DNA of 64,000 nt from Linum tenue (taxonomy: Eukaryota > Streptophyta > Magnoliopsida > Malpighiales > Linaceae), in the NCBI GenBank assembly GCA_946122785.1, contig CAMGYJ010000004.1, positions 14,406,150 to 14,470,149 on the forward strand, read 5' to 3'. Shown one piece after another: positions 1-13,200 of this stretch (position 1 is the first letter of the stretch; the number at the start of each line of letters is the position of its first letter). Made by a program: the position numbers and the translations under genes. The notes beneath the pieces are model-generated. The model was not told the origin of the DNA. It searched no databases and saw only the letters and a list, made by a program, of their open reading frames with translations.

Positions 1-520
1 GCTTTGGCTTTTCCAGCAGACCAAGAAAATTACTAGCCAGAATGATGGAGGGAATGTCATAATATCAACAAGTGACAAAATTTAAATAACAGAAAAAGGA
101 GATCACACAATTAAAGGAAAAAAAAGGCAAAGGAAAGGAGAATGATGGCATGTGAAGCGGGAATATATGTTCTTATTAAGAGCACGTAACTAAGTTGTTA
201 GATTAGTTAATTAACGAGGTAATTAAGTTAATATAAAGACAAAGTGGTAGGGGGAAGATATGATATGATGAGGATGAGATTTTGAAGAGATCGTCTGTTG
301 TTCGACAAACATGCACTTGAAGGTTGAGGAAGCCATAATTATTGCATAAGGACAACATTCCCTTCTTTGGCTTTGTTACCTTGTGAGATGCCATTCTTTG
401 CCTCTGCAGCCTTGCATGTGTTGAGAGAATCCTAGTCCCATCACCCCATACCCACTTCCTCCCTCCTATTTTCTTTTCCATATATGTTTAGGGCTTTTTA
501 CTAATCACTGTCGTACTCTC
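1..520. other. AT-rich stretch, no supported gene
   Basis: A 92-codon open frame runs on the minus strand at 203-481. I recognise no family in it and see no flanking splice signals, so I do not call it a gene. No repeat or RNA gene is visible. Confidence 0.5.
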
Positions 521-604
521 GGTACAGATCACTATTATTATCACATGAAAATTAGACATCCAATCCGCAATCGCAAAACTCTACCAACTGAGCTATATCC
601 CCCC
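521..604 (-). pseudogene. Chloroplast trnA-UGC fragment in nuclear DNA (NUPT relic)
   Basis: Read on the minus strand from 604, this begins with GGGGGATATAGCTCAGTTGG, matching the acceptor and D-arm of plastid tRNA-Ala(UGC). It then jumps to the end of the trnA 5' exon (TTGCGATTGCGGATTGGATG) and runs into what looks like the first bases of the trnA intron, ending near 521. About 20 bases around the D-arm/anticodon stem are missing relative to the plastid gene as I recall it, and there are scattered substitutions. It cannot be a working tRNA. It is best read as an old plastid insertion, since no other plastid sequence is visible around it. Confidence 0.8.
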
Positions 605-1497
605 AGAGTCAAGTGAATATGCATCAAGGAGTGATAGTCTGAATGCCTTTCATAAAAAATCGCAGGAAAATACGATGATTTTCCCCGAGAAATCTCCAAC
701 AAAAAAGTTGCACTATTTATTTTTTTCCGATCGAATCAATCATAAACAATAACGGTTTTTTTTTTTGTTGTTCACCAAGTTTACTTTAGATCCAATTATA
801 TCCCAGCGCATGCATATCATGTCTCAACTTGACTCTCGAGGTAGAAAAAGCTCGGTAAAATCAAGCGTTTTACTCGAGGTTAGTTTACCTTAGTCAAATA
901 TTGATTGGACCACAATAGTCTCCAACTGAACCGATTGATGGAGATGGAGCGAGTTGCGAAGAAAGGGTGATCAGTGAAAAGCTAGAAGAGGAAGAATGAA
1001 AGAAAGAAGCAAAAGAATTTGGCTGAGAATAGCTAGCTAGCTAGCCCATGAGAGTGGGGAAGTAACTAATCAACCTAATAGAAGAAACCCTAGTAAGTCA
1101 GTCAGTGAGGCCAAGAAATACCCAATTCTTCCTATAGGGACCATATCGAGAGATAAAGATTAGATATGACTCATATGAGTTGGAGAGTGTAAGTGGTTGA
1201 TGGAATGAACAAGAGAAGAAGAGTGGTACTACTGGTCGAATGTCTGCCACTATATAATAATAGCTAGTTTGGATTACTTGTTTCTTTGGCTTCTTCCAGC
1301 TGTCAGCATCCCAACACAGGGACTCTAGCTAGTATCTCGTTGGGAATCCACAGAAGGAGGAATTTTGGTCACTCAAGTGTCTCTTAGCTCATGGGTTTGG
1401 AAGAGTGATTCTGAAATTTATAACTGTTGCTCGAACTTAAACAAAATGGCGTTGTCTTCTTAAACGAGAATATGATTGCACAGTATTAGTATTATGT
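605..1497. other. No gene recognised
   Basis: Low-GC DNA with a CTAG-rich tract near 1030-1045. No long ORF, RNA gene or transposon terminus was found here. Confidence 0.4.
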
Positions 1498-1860
1498 TGT
1501 GTTGATATAATTTGAATCGAATTATCCGTCGATAACTGAAAGTTATGTGGGTCTCATTGTCAGGTCAACGAATCGGGGTCTAGAGGCAAATCGTCCGGTT
1601 TGGTGGCTCGAGGGAGCAAGCTTAAGGTAATTTTGACTCACAATGTATGAGCTTATACACGCTAGAGTTTCTGTTCTAGGACTAGTATGTAGCCTTATAA
1701 AGAAGTATTGTATACTTCTCAATCTCTCTGTAATAGGTATCTTGTAAGTGTGGTAAAATTGGTTCTTTCCTGCTCGTGGACTAGTAGTAGCTAACACACA
1801 TTATGTTGTGAACCACGTAAATCTGTGTGTTCTTTACTTAGGTTGAAGTGCCTATTTCAA
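1498..1860 (+). repeat. Decayed Ty1/Copia LTR remnant
   Basis: The stretch begins TGTTGATATAATTTGAATCG, a typical plant Copia LTR start. It ends with the block around 1770-1840 containing the hallmarks CTCGTGGACTAG, AACCACGTAAATCTGTGTG and TTCTTTA near the 3' end of many plant Copia LTRs. No internal coding region follows. Exact ends are not visible because of divergence. Confidence 0.55.
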
Positions 1861-2350
1861 CAGAGGAAAACTTGGGTCCTTTTTTTTAAAATTAATTAAT
1901 TAATACTGCCCACCTACACATTTAGTTATTATTTTTTTAAATTTCATTTTAAGAATTATTGGGTCTATAAGAACGTGCTTAATTAAAATCTGGGTCATTA
2001 ATCAGCCCACCCTGCATGAATGATGATATGTGATCATAAAGATGCTATGGAATCTTGATAATAGCTACTTGATGGTAGCTATCTTACCCAATATTCTTCA
2101 TATATATAGATAGGGAATGGATTCACTTCAAATTGGGAATTCAGTTTTTGCATTCCCATGTTATTATGTTGTCGATCGATATATGTGTATGATCAGCAGA
2201 AAAAAAGGAGTTGAAATGTTGGTTTACTTTTCTTTTTATCATCACATTTGGGTCTCCAATCAATAGGATAAGCTTTCATTATAACTTATAAGTACTCGTT
2301 GAATTTTTCAAAACAGTGCCCATAAGGAAATTTCCATGATTTTCTAATGT

Positions 2351-2640
2351 TCTTGTTGATATGATTTGAATAGGATTATACACGTTTGGGTTTCTGTTTT
2401 GAGGCTGATCTGTAATTTTATTATTTATTATATTGGATTATTGTTAGGGCGTTTGGAGAAATAATATATATACTTTAATTCATATCCCTCTGTAATTTGT
2501 TGTCTTCTCAAGTATAGAGAAACTAGCTCTCCTGTCCATATACTAGTTAACAAACATTGTGTTAATATACCACGTAAATTTATGTGTTCTTTAATTTCTT
2601 TCATTATCGATTATCTTGATCCGTTCTTAACCATTCAAGT
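2351..2640 (+). repeat. Second decayed Copia LTR remnant
   Basis: The same architecture as at 1498-1860, but more diverged: start TTGATATGATTTGAATAGGA, then CTCTGTAATTTG, then ACCACGTAAATTTATGTGTT followed by TTCTTT. The two remnants could be the LTRs of one element whose interior is gone or two independent solo LTRs; the 490 bases between them carry no Copia coding sequence. Confidence 0.5.
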
Positions 2641-5600
2641 GAGTAATGAGCATAAATATTACAAGAGTTCAGGAGTTAAATATATTAGCATATTATCTTC
2701 TCTTTGGAGAGGAAGAAGTGCAAATCAGGACTCATGAGGCTTTGGTCAATAAGTTGTAGTTGCTGATTGTTAGGATTTCCCCCCAAAAGTACATAAGTTA
2801 TTAATCAAAATTCTCCAAATAAGACACTACAACTAATATTTCTACAAAACTCAAGTTTGGTCAAGATCGTTGCCCCCCTCCCTCCCTCCAAGCAAATTTG
2901 TAGGTAGATTGTCTGGATCAAACCGATCAAACAAAATTATTAGGTATTGGAGGGAAATTTGGTTTAGAGAAGGCTTTTGACGATAACACCCCTTGGCTGT
3001 AGTAGTTAGCTAATCACCAACGAATGAATCAAAATTTGTGTAAGCCTAATTGTGATTAATCAAAAGATTTCGACTTATTAATTGGACAATTTAATCCAGT
3101 TGTCATGACTTATAAGGATTCAGACCCAAATGGACCCATATGCACTTTAAATGATTTTATGTTTGAGGTAGATTTGGGTTGATTTCAATTTGGGTCAACA
3201 TAGTTGAGTCGGACCCAAATGAGTCTATTTGGATTTAGATTGTGCACATAAAAGACAATTTCGACCATCCAATTAACTACATTCGACCCAATTAAACCTT
3301 TAATGTTTGTGTTTTGTCTAATTCTGGCAAAATTGCATTATAATCGGATGTCCATTTTCTTTTGAATATCAAATATGATGGGTTCTATTTAGATTTAAAT
3401 TAAAAAATTGGGTATGAGTATGCACTAAAAGCAAAATGACTCAAACCTTATTTGATGACCCATACTAAGCAAAATTACCTAAATCTTATTTGACCCATAC
3501 TAAAACGGATTTGGACAATATCCAATTCATTGCTACAATTTCCACCACACTTGTCGTGAAATTCAACTAATTCATTGCTTTCTTGACAAATATAATTACA
3601 AGATTGGGGTAAGGCATGAGATTGACATAGGCACTGTGTTTCCATGATATGCATGTATGTATCCTTCGAGGCAAGTTCATTTGTAATTACAAAGTATAAA
3701 TAGGATTATGATGAATGTCGGTCTGTCGCTCGTATACATTTATCAGGTATTCACATCGCTGTAATTATGCGCCTAGATTCCAACATAAGATACAAAATCA
3801 TTGGAGGGCATGCATGTAGCATGAAATTCAATCCTGAATTGATCAAATTGCACATCCCAGGGCCCGGTCTATACACAGCTCAGCCATTGCCAAAACATTG
3901 ATCGCAAATCCTGAACTTATGCACTCCTTCTTTACATGAAATCATTGTTTCCCGTTGGAACTATATGAATTGTGTGGTTGATTGAAAGCCCAATTGTCTC
4001 CCATTCTTATCATCACACGTCCTATTGATCCTCTGTTTTGTTCACTTGTGAGCAGAGCACTCCCCAACCCAACTGCACATTAGACAAATGTATAAGGTAT
4101 CATTCAACCAGACAAATGGTTTGGGAACAAAATGCTTAATCAAAGGAGAACCCTCTTTTTTTCTTTTGTTTTTACCCTCCACAAGACAACTATACATGAT
4201 GTCTCATTGCATATTCACATATGTTGTTTTTATCAAAAGCTCCCATTGATATAAAGGTGAGTATGAAGGGTTAAGGGAGGGTGGTGTGGAGTGTTGGCCA
4301 TGGCCACCTTCATGAATAATGCTTTCCTTCATCCATATGGCCACATACAAGACCATGAAAGACTATTCACTTCAACATGTTTGTTAGGAAATTACTATAT
4401 ACATATATAATGCCCATAACAAACTGGTTTAGTCATGTATATGTCCGTCTATGAATAATTGGTTTAGTCATGTATCTCTGTCTGTGAATAATTTTGTTAG
4501 GTATGACGCTTCATGTTGTACTTTAACTTGTATTTGTGGCGAAATATAGTTATTGTACTCTTCAGAGGAAGAGTGAACCACTAAAATCGGTTTCAATTAC
4601 TTATCAACTCGCCTCTATGCTGAATGAAGGTTAACATATTAGGCACACTCTTTGGGATTTTTTTTATCAAATTTCCATTCATTAGATGGTATGATGATGA
4701 ATGGGTAGACGGTCCCTTTTTGTTTAAAACGTTAAAAGGTAATTTCTAATGCGATGAGAATGTAGGATGCACTTGGAAACGTGGCACCCAAGAGAAACTA
4801 TACAACCCAAGTGCATGCCATGAGCAAGTTGGTTAATAATTAATTAGGTTAAACAACAACCATAAGCTTGTTAGTTACATAACCACTCGTTTCAGTCATC
4901 TAGAAGTCCTCTGGCTAGCCAGCCAGCCAAAAATGATCCATCTAATTTGGATAACTTAATGTCTCTGTCCCTCATCTTAACATAAGAAGTGACATTTTCC
5001 ACTAAGAAACTTCTGGGCAGTTTCATCATCATCCAGCTAGCTAACTACAGCTTCAGCTTCAGCTTCTATCACCTGTCCTGTACATGACAAAGAACCAACG
5101 AAGAGAGATTAACAGTGTTTACGAAAAACACTCTCCAACAAGAGACAAACAATTCCATGCACTTCCAAGAAACACGAAACCACCACACAACCTTACAAAC
5201 AAATGCATACACAAAAGCCACAGTTGTGATGAAATAATAGCAAGCTTGAAAGCTAAGGAGCCCCAAAAACAACAATAATTTCGACACTGAAATCATCAAA
5301 ATCTTCCAGCAGAAACAGACATACACGTACTGAACAAAAATACCAAAAAACAAAGAAAAAATAACAGTACTCATCTCTCACTTACTAGGATCTTCGCTTT
5401 GAGGTTAAATTGTTGTTTTCTGGAATCGAGAAAGTTACAGACTTGGTGCTCTTTGTGTTTCCTGTTGGGCTCATCATGACGAATGGTTATTATTAAAGTT
5501 ACAATAATTCATATTTTATATATAAGCTTCTGTAAATTTTAAGAAAATTATTTCATGGGTTGTGATCGATCGAGTTGCAGACAAGGAGCGTGGGTTGTTT

Positions 5601-7741
5601 GATTGATCCTTCTTCCTTTTTATTTCTCTTTTGACATCTTCTTCAGTTCTTCCCTTCTCTTCTATTGTTGGGTTTCTCTTTATCCTTTGATGGGTTGTGT
5701 GATGTATAGGCTTTTTTGTGGGAAGGGTGACCCTTTTTCTCCAGTGTCCCATGTGCCCTTCTCCATGCCCTTAAAAAGAGTTTGGAGGGCATTTCATAGT
5801 CATGAAAGACAAATACCTAATTAAGAAAGGCAACCCTCCACACTGACAAATGATGTACAAAACTAGATCTTTACACGTACTTGGTATTTGCTTGTTGGGT
5901 TGAGGAGAGGATTAAGTTTGCTTTAAGAAAAAATTGAGAAACCTAATTTCTGCTGTAGAATTGGTTTGTTATCGTAGAGTTCCGGAATAGATAAAGTGCG
6001 TAGCTATTTTATATAACCTACATAAGCAGCTAACCATCGTACAACGTTTGTACATTATACTACCATTCTACATTGTACCACCTTCGTAAAAAGAGTTATT
6101 TGGTGTTGCATGACCAGGAGTTATTAGAGAACATGCACAAAACGCGAACGGTAGAATCCCTTCACCGGAGTGTACATATGGATCAATTTTCGATTAAATT
6201 ATTTTGATGAGGTGCTCGAATTCGAATAACATAATATCAAATTTTAAACCTCTCCCAAATTGCTAAATTTGGTGGGAATGAATTAGCTTTCAAGATGACA
6301 TTGGAGCCTTTGTCTTTTATAAGAAATATTCTTTCTCAATTGGTAAAAAGAGGTTTTGTGTTGAAATCTTGACAATCTCTAATCTAAATAGTTGATTTAA
6401 TAACACAAACGGTCTAACTTTGAACTTATATAAGATTACTTTCAATTGAATTGCATGTAAATGACTATTATAAGATTAATTCTATAATTTCTATTAACAA
6501 AAAGTCATTTGGATACACTAATTCTCGACACTTATTTAAACTTTTCCTATGCTTAATTTTTTGTTTTTCCTCAATAAGAATGGGGCTCTAGGCTGGAAAA
6601 TAAAAAGAATGGGGATGAAGGTTTGGTATTTTGTGGGGCATGTGGAAATAGTATGGGGAAATTCTTGTATTTTCTTTGTAGGGTTTATGTGTTAGGATAG
6701 TAAAAACAAACAAAAAGTGATGAACGGTGTTATAAGTGGTAACATGTCACACACTTGAAAAGAATAAAGCAACCCCAAAGGTACAACATATTTTTACAAA
6801 TATTTTTTTTTAAAAAGTGAATTAATGAGAAGAAAACCCTCTTCTGAATTGACATATACTTGCTAGGAAGGATCTAAAGAGAAAAACAGTAGGTGGGGAT
6901 TTTCTTGCCTTGATATTTGTTTTATACCTTTTTATTTGATTTTCTATGGACGAGGAAAGAGTTTGATGAGAACTTAAATAAAATTTAGTCACTTTGATAA
7001 CATGATCAATGATTATGGTTAGTGATTTAAGAGACATATTCTTATTTTTAGGTATCGTACATAGTATTATCCACAATTATGATAACGAAATTTAACAAAA
7101 AAATTATTTCTATCTAAAATTGATATATCTAATATCTAGCCAAATTTCTTTATTTAAAGTTATCGTTAACGTCGAGCCAAATTCGAAAATAGTGTGCAGT
7201 CTGCAGTGCATACGAATGAGATTTTTAATTTTAATTTTTTCCTCTCTTGTCCCAACAAAGGCTTAATCATCAAAACTAGCAAGTGAAATGGGTCCTAGGA
7301 AAGTTTAGGCGTCTTTTATGAATTTCTTCCCAAAGATGAATAGTGATGGCTCAAGAAACAATCCATGTGAGTGGGGAAGACTCACTTTAAATCCAAAAAG
7401 AGAAGTTTGCCCAAAAGCCTAAAAGTCAATAAAGCATCAAATCCAAAAAGATCAAAAGCCCACTACTCTTTTTTCCAGCCCTTTTATTAAAGGGAAAAAA
7501 AACCATTTGTGCAAATTACACAGAATAGGCTTTCCCTACCCAATATTCCTTTTTCCTATAATGCATCATAATATACAATGGAAATTATTCTTATTATTAA
7601 AAATTTATATTGATATTTATTTTCAATAATGTTAAAGGGAAGGCTCTATGAGAAATGATAATTAATAAAGATGTTACTATTGAACTAGAGAACTATATGT
7701 GTTTGTTTTAGGCATAAACATCTTAATATAGTAAGAAAATC
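2641..7741. other. Long intergenic stretch without supported gene
   Basis: About 5.1 kb of AT-rich DNA. Block 3100-3310 is rich in repeated GACCCAAAT-type words, which suggests an old repeat, but I cannot place it. Short ORFs at 5069-5374 (minus) and 5516-5824 (both strands) overlap one another and match nothing I recognise. No tRNA, transposon terminus or clear promoter-gene pair was identified. Confidence 0.4.
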
Positions 7742-8309
7742 CCAATAAGTAGGAATGACAAAAGTATCCGTAATCGTGGATATTCGCCCGAATCCGACCT
7801 AATCGGGTCGGGTAAAATCTGAACTCGATGGACTTTTAGTGGGTACGGGTAAAATCCGAACCAATATATTGCGGGTAATGGGTGGGCATGATTTTCTCAC
7901 TATCCAACCCGAACCCGCCCGATTATATACATGCATATGTAGTTTGTCTTGAAATAACCACTATTTTTCTCTAACATATTTTATATTTAGCATATCAATA
8001 TAATATTTTCATGAGATTGTGTTGTATTAATTAGTATTCTTCATTCTAGTGAATTATTGTCGTACTTTTTCTCTTATGTAATACGAGAATACGTGTGAAC
8101 GTTAACATATTGGTTGGAGTTATAAAGAGAAATTATTATTCATGGATAACCGTGGATACCGAAACCCGAATGGGTATGGGCATGATTTTCATTTTATGCC
8201 CGTTTCTTATGTGGGTATGGGTATTGGTAAAACCTGAACTACTTTGGGTAGGGTAACGAATATGCACTATCCGCCCCCAACCCGACCCATTGTCATCCCT
8301 ACCAATAAG
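7742..8309. mobile_element. Non-autonomous hAT element with 8-bp target duplication
   Basis: The element occupies 7750-8301 (552 bp). Its ends are inverted: TAGGAATGACAA on the left, and TTGTCATCCCTA on the right, whose reverse complement is TAGGGATGACAA. It is flanked by the perfect 8-bp direct repeat CCAATAAG at 7742-7749 and 8302-8309, the hallmark of hAT transposition. Both ends run inward into CCCGAACCCG/GGGTATGGGTA-like GC-rich words shared with the other hAT copies in this window. There is no transposase sequence inside. It belongs to the same family as the elements at 8855, 10296 and 16394. Confidence 0.9.
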
Positions 8310-8846
8310 TGATTTATTTGTCGAAATCTTTGTGTTTTTTTCTTTTTTTTTATATAATTTTTTATTTCGAGGTTTGCATATAGAATGTTATCATACATCA
8401 CTAGACTAATTCTTTGAAATCTCACGTTGATTGGATAAATTAAAAGGACCAAAATTTTACTATGATAGAAAAATAATAACTGACCTAACAATAATATGTG
8501 AATGTAACATACACTACACTAGGTGGTAGATTGAAACACTGAAAGTTCAAAGTAATTCGGGAAAAAGGTTAAAAAATAGAATAACTGGCAGAAACTGTGA
8601 AGTGTGAACTTGGATTTCACAGCAGGAGAAGAGACGTCAAATTGAAGGTCCACTTCAGTATGCAGTATTAAGGCGGCCCATTATACTTTCGTGGGCCGAC
8701 TCGATATTTTTCCTAGTTGGACCTAAAATCTGTTGTGAATTTATAACTGGTATGGACTCTGGACTCCACATGTCAGCCTCATTTCTAAAAGGCCTCTCAA
8801 CTTTGGCGGCCCAGCTCTTTTCTTTTCTTTTCTGGCGCGTCATATC
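8310..8846. other. Spacer between two hAT insertions, no gene
   Basis: No supported feature. Poly-T/A tracts near 8330-8360; the short ORF at 8655-8843 is not recognisable. Confidence 0.4.
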
Positions 8847-9536
8847 CTAACCGGTAGGGGTGGGCATTGGGTGGGTCGAGCGGATTTTGACCATAAAATG
8901 CACCCACTCACGCTTAAACGGATTGATAATTTTTTGACCCATCACCCACTCACATTTAGTCTCGAGTTGGGTCCCGCGGATGGTGGATGATGTGGGTGGG
9001 TTTGTGGGTTCACTCACATTACAATGTATATAATTTAAAGGAGTCAACTTGACACGATAATCAGTGGAGAGGGTTACGGGTGGAAACAAGAAGATGGAAT
9101 ATGGGGGAAAATGTTGAATTAGTTATGAAATTATATAGAAATTCTATTATAGAGGAGTTTCTATAGAAGAAGATTATTAACAAGTGCAGGGAACTAAGGA
9201 AAATAATTAAACGGAGGAAAAAGAGGTGATCTAGGCACAAGAATGTGAGAGAAAAAAAAATAAAGAGAAGACGAGGGGATCGCTATTTGTAAAGTTGGGT
9301 TTGAGGTTCAATCTCCAGGAGCAGCCCTAGTTTCTGCCTAACGTCTCCACTCTCCCCTCTCCAGCGCCAACGACTTTGTTCTTTTTGTTGTTGGGTTGAG
9401 CGGGTCACCCGGCCACCCAGCGGATGGCTCCCAGCGCAACTCGTCACCCACCCACATAACTCAATTCGGGTCAAATACGGGTAGGTCGACCCAAACCCGC
9501 GGGTGATCAGCCCGCATGCCCAGTCCTACTAACCGG
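8847..9536. mobile_element. Non-autonomous hAT element with 8-bp target duplication
   Basis: The element is 8855-9528 (674 bp). The left end is TAGGGGTGGGCATTGGG. The right end, read in reverse, is TAGGACTGGGCATGCGGG. It is flanked by the perfect direct repeat CTAACCGG at 8847-8854 and 9529-9536. The subterminal regions are rich in GGGTGGGTCG / CGACCCACCC words. The interior has no transposase. The small ORFs inside (8847-9089 and 9283-9474, minus) look like chance frames over the subterminal repeats. Confidence 0.9.
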
Positions 9537-10139
9537 TCTGCAAATATTCATATGTGTTTACAATTTAGATGTTATTCCTCTTAGTTACTTGGGTAGCATT
9601 GGTAATTACATTACAGTAAATCGATGATGATGATCAAATGAAATTTCTGAAGGCCAGCGTAAGAATTAAGCTTGTTGTAAAGTGTGGTGCGATTAATGAG
9701 GAACGATGTCATGTTGTTCGATTGTGTCTGTATTGCAATGATTGTAAATTTGTATTGGAGGGTGTGCCAGAAAATTCTGCAGTAAGGTATTTTATACTAA
9801 AATGTAGTTTAATTGTGCTACAACTGTAAACCGTTTCATATCTTTAAAAATCGTCCACCGGGATTAAACTCCGATAGGATGTCTTTTCGATTCAACTGTC
9901 GGTAGGAGACGGTTTCACAAACCTTGCAGTATATTATGGTGATTACCTTGTTGGATTTGAAAATGAGGGTTTTGGTTAGAATTTGGATAATGAAAACCTT
10001 ATTTGCTAGAAATTTGTCGCACTGTGGATTTGAAAGATATCATTGTTTGCTAGTTGATATGATCATGGATTGTTGGGTTATAGATTATTATTATTAAGAA
10101 GTTATTACCTTGCTACAGTTCTTCCTATTAGATTTATAG
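9537..10139. other. No gene recognised
   Basis: A 63-codon ORF at 9638-9829 is not recognisable. The rest is AT-rich with no visible repeat boundary. Confidence 0.4.
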
Positions 10140-10295
10140 CTTTACTTATGTTCGATTGTCGTAATCGGAAGTGTGTAATCGATAATGCAAGAAATACAAA
10201 CTGACACAAATTTAATGTGGCTCACTAACACAATATTTGCTGGCTAATCCACGGATAAGGGAGAACAAATTTTACTAATTTGAGAAGAGTACAAG
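10140..10295 (-). repeat. Copia LTR remnant (minus strand), split by a hAT insertion
   Basis: Read in reverse, this stretch carries the Copia-LTR words GTGGATTAGCCAGCAAATAT and GAGCCACATTAAATTTGTGT, which correspond to the conserved 3' part of the LTR fragment at 1498-1860. The LTR is interrupted by the hAT element at 10296. Sequence after that element (13476 to about 13530, minus strand) is a plausible continuation. Confidence 0.4.
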
Positions 10296-13200
10296 TAGTG
10301 ATGGCAACGGGTCGGGGACAGATAGTTGATATCCATTCCCCGCCCAACTAAATTTCGGGTGGGTATTGGACGGGTACCATTTGATATAATGGATACCATA
10401 TCTCTTACCATACTCATTCCCACATATATCGGGCGGGTATCCGTATGCCCACGGATATATTAACTTCCATAAAGAAACCAAAAAATTCAATAAGAAGAAA
10501 TCAACAAAAACAAATACTTGACCATTTCAAGTTTCAACATCCAATAAGAACAACTTAAACAAAGATAAACCTGATTGTTCACCAATATCCAGGGAACTAC
10601 CCAGCAAAATCAAATACCATGTCTTGAGGGTTGAGACAAAAGCAAAAAAAAAAAAAAATAGCTGAGAACAAAAACAAAAGACATTCAAGATATTAAGCAA
10701 CACAATTTTCCAACAACCATTTTCCAGCAGGCAGCAGCCATATTCGAGCAGCAACATCTATCTCCACTCTATTCCAGTAGCCATTTTCTAGCAGCAGCAC
10801 TTCCAATACTTCATGAATAGCAGACCAATACTTTTGGAACTTTTCCCACATACGAGAGGCCATCTTAGATATTAGATCATCAGGATCTTGAAGCCATTTA
10901 GTAATTTCAACCTTCATATCACAAATCTCTTTAAAGAATAAGTTGGCAGTAGGATATCTTGTTCCAGAAAACAAATCAGATATGTGTTCAAATATCTGGA
11001 GCTTCTCACAAATAACATATGCAAATTGCCAATGAGAATTTGTGGGAAGACAATCATATTGCGAATCACGTTGCTTCATCCTATTGAAAACATCTTTGTA
11101 AGGAATTGCATCAGCAAACATATAGTATGTAGAATTCCACCTAGTAGGGCAATCTAAAATCAGCCTTCTATCATGGGGAACACGCAATTGCTTAATATGC
11201 TTCGCTGTGCCTTGAAAAAGTTCTATCCTCTTTGGGGTTGCACTCCAATAAGACACACTTTCTCTGATTTTTTCAATTCCATCTCTCACAACATCCAAAC
11301 CAGTTTTGACAATTAAATTCAAAACATGCGTAGAACACCTCATTTGCAACAAAGCACCATCCCTTAATAAATCTTATAAAGCCAACTTTTTCTTGATCTT
11401 TTCAATCATAGCGTCATTTGTGCTATAATTATCTAGAGTGATAGTTGATACCTTAGAATCAATGTAAGAATCATGCAGGCATTTAACCAAAACAGCAGCC
11501 AACCTATCACTTGTATGAGGAGCCGAAACATATATGAATATGCAAACAGTTAAACAAAAGGTAAAACTTGTATTAGCACTTGAACAATGATGAGCTACCT
11601 TATTCGTATGATAACTATAACTAAATTAAAGTTGTAGAGAGGAAGAAAAAAAAAACAGCATACCTAAGCATATGGCTCCTCAGAATCCAAGAATTGTCAA
11701 TATAATGGACAGTGACCGCTATATAGCTCTTTTTCTGATTGCTTGCAGTCCACATATCAGTTGTGATATCAATTTTCCCTTTATTAGTGTCTAGAACTTT
11801 CTGAATTCTAGACTTCTCATCATCATGAATCTTATATATATATCCTCTTTATAGCGTTCCTCGATGGGACACTAAACAAAGGCTGAAGTGAATAGATAAA
11901 ACGCTTGAAATGCAAATGTTCAACCATCGATAATGGATACTCATGCATTAGTATAGCCACGGCCAGCTCTTTCCTAGAGACTTCAGGATCATATGCAGAA
12001 GATATCATTTCTCTTTTCCCTTTCGAAACCAGGTTAGGGGCAAGCACATTTTGTTTCCTATCATGGATTCTTTTATGCATGAAACTCTTCAGATGATTCC
12101 TTAAATGTGAAGTCCCATTCTGATGTTACCTCCAAGCAATTTCTTGCAGTGATTGCATTTTGCTTTGATGACATCTTTCACTTTGACCCTTGTACTTGAC
12201 CCTTGTAAAATGCTGCCAAACATCACTTTTGAGCTTTGAGGATTCAAGCACTTCTTCATCTGCTGCCTCATTCAAGTTCTGCACTTGTTCTTCTCCAACT
12301 CGAACTCCTTGTGCAGTTGCTCGTAGTAGGGGATTGGTTCCACAAAGAAATGCACTTTGTGGTACTGGAGTGCTATCAGTCCCTTGCACATAAGGATTTG
12401 GAGCCATGGGAGCATTCGCCATATGCACCTACAATAATATATATGGACCACATAAGAATGAAAATAACAATACAAACTCCAGAATTCACAGACTACATAG
12501 ACACATTACGAAGGAACCAACTTATGTAAACAACCAAGCAGTTTGCAGAGGAAAAGTAAAAATTTAACAACTGACTAGAGAGATACAGTTCTCACTCGAT
12601 AGAGAACAATTCCAACTTCCAAAAAACTCAAAATGGTAACAAGTACAAATCCAGAAATTCAGAATGTCCCTCTGAAAATTTTAATCAGGTGAAATTCTGA
12701 GTTCTTACCAAGCAGAAGAATCTCCCCAAATTGCGCCACCAAAATGCTCAGTTTGCAAGCTGCCATAGGCCAAGGAAGACCAGTTGTTGACATAATAAAA
12801 TAAATCATAATTCCAGAATTCAGAACTTCACATATCAAATACCGTTGCCAATCGTGGATCAAACAGAGAGCTGATTATTGAGTAAGGTTCTTAGTTCTTA
12901 CTGGGGTAAGTTTATAGACTCTTCTTTACTGTTCTTCTTCTTCTTTTTCTTCGCTATTAGTGACCTCTGCTCTTTGATGGAGAATGGTGATTTGGGTTTG
13001 GGAGAATAAGGTATATAAATAACCAATGTTGGATGGAATGGCAACGGATTCATTGTACTTTCAAGGAGAAGATCCAATCATCATGCACTGCACTGCACTA
13101 GGACCAAGCGCGCTGCCTTGAAGGATCTTAACAGATGGAAATTAGCTTTTTTCAAGTATTGGAAAAACCAAATCTTTATGGAGGTCGAGCATGCTAATTG

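Noticed and set aside
203..481. 92-codon minus-strand ORF as a gene
   Set aside because: No recognisable family, no supporting splice or promoter signal, and similar lengths arise by chance in this window.
5069..5824. Overlapping short ORFs on both strands as small genes
   Set aside because: Mutually overlapping, no recognisable domain, and low-complexity composition.
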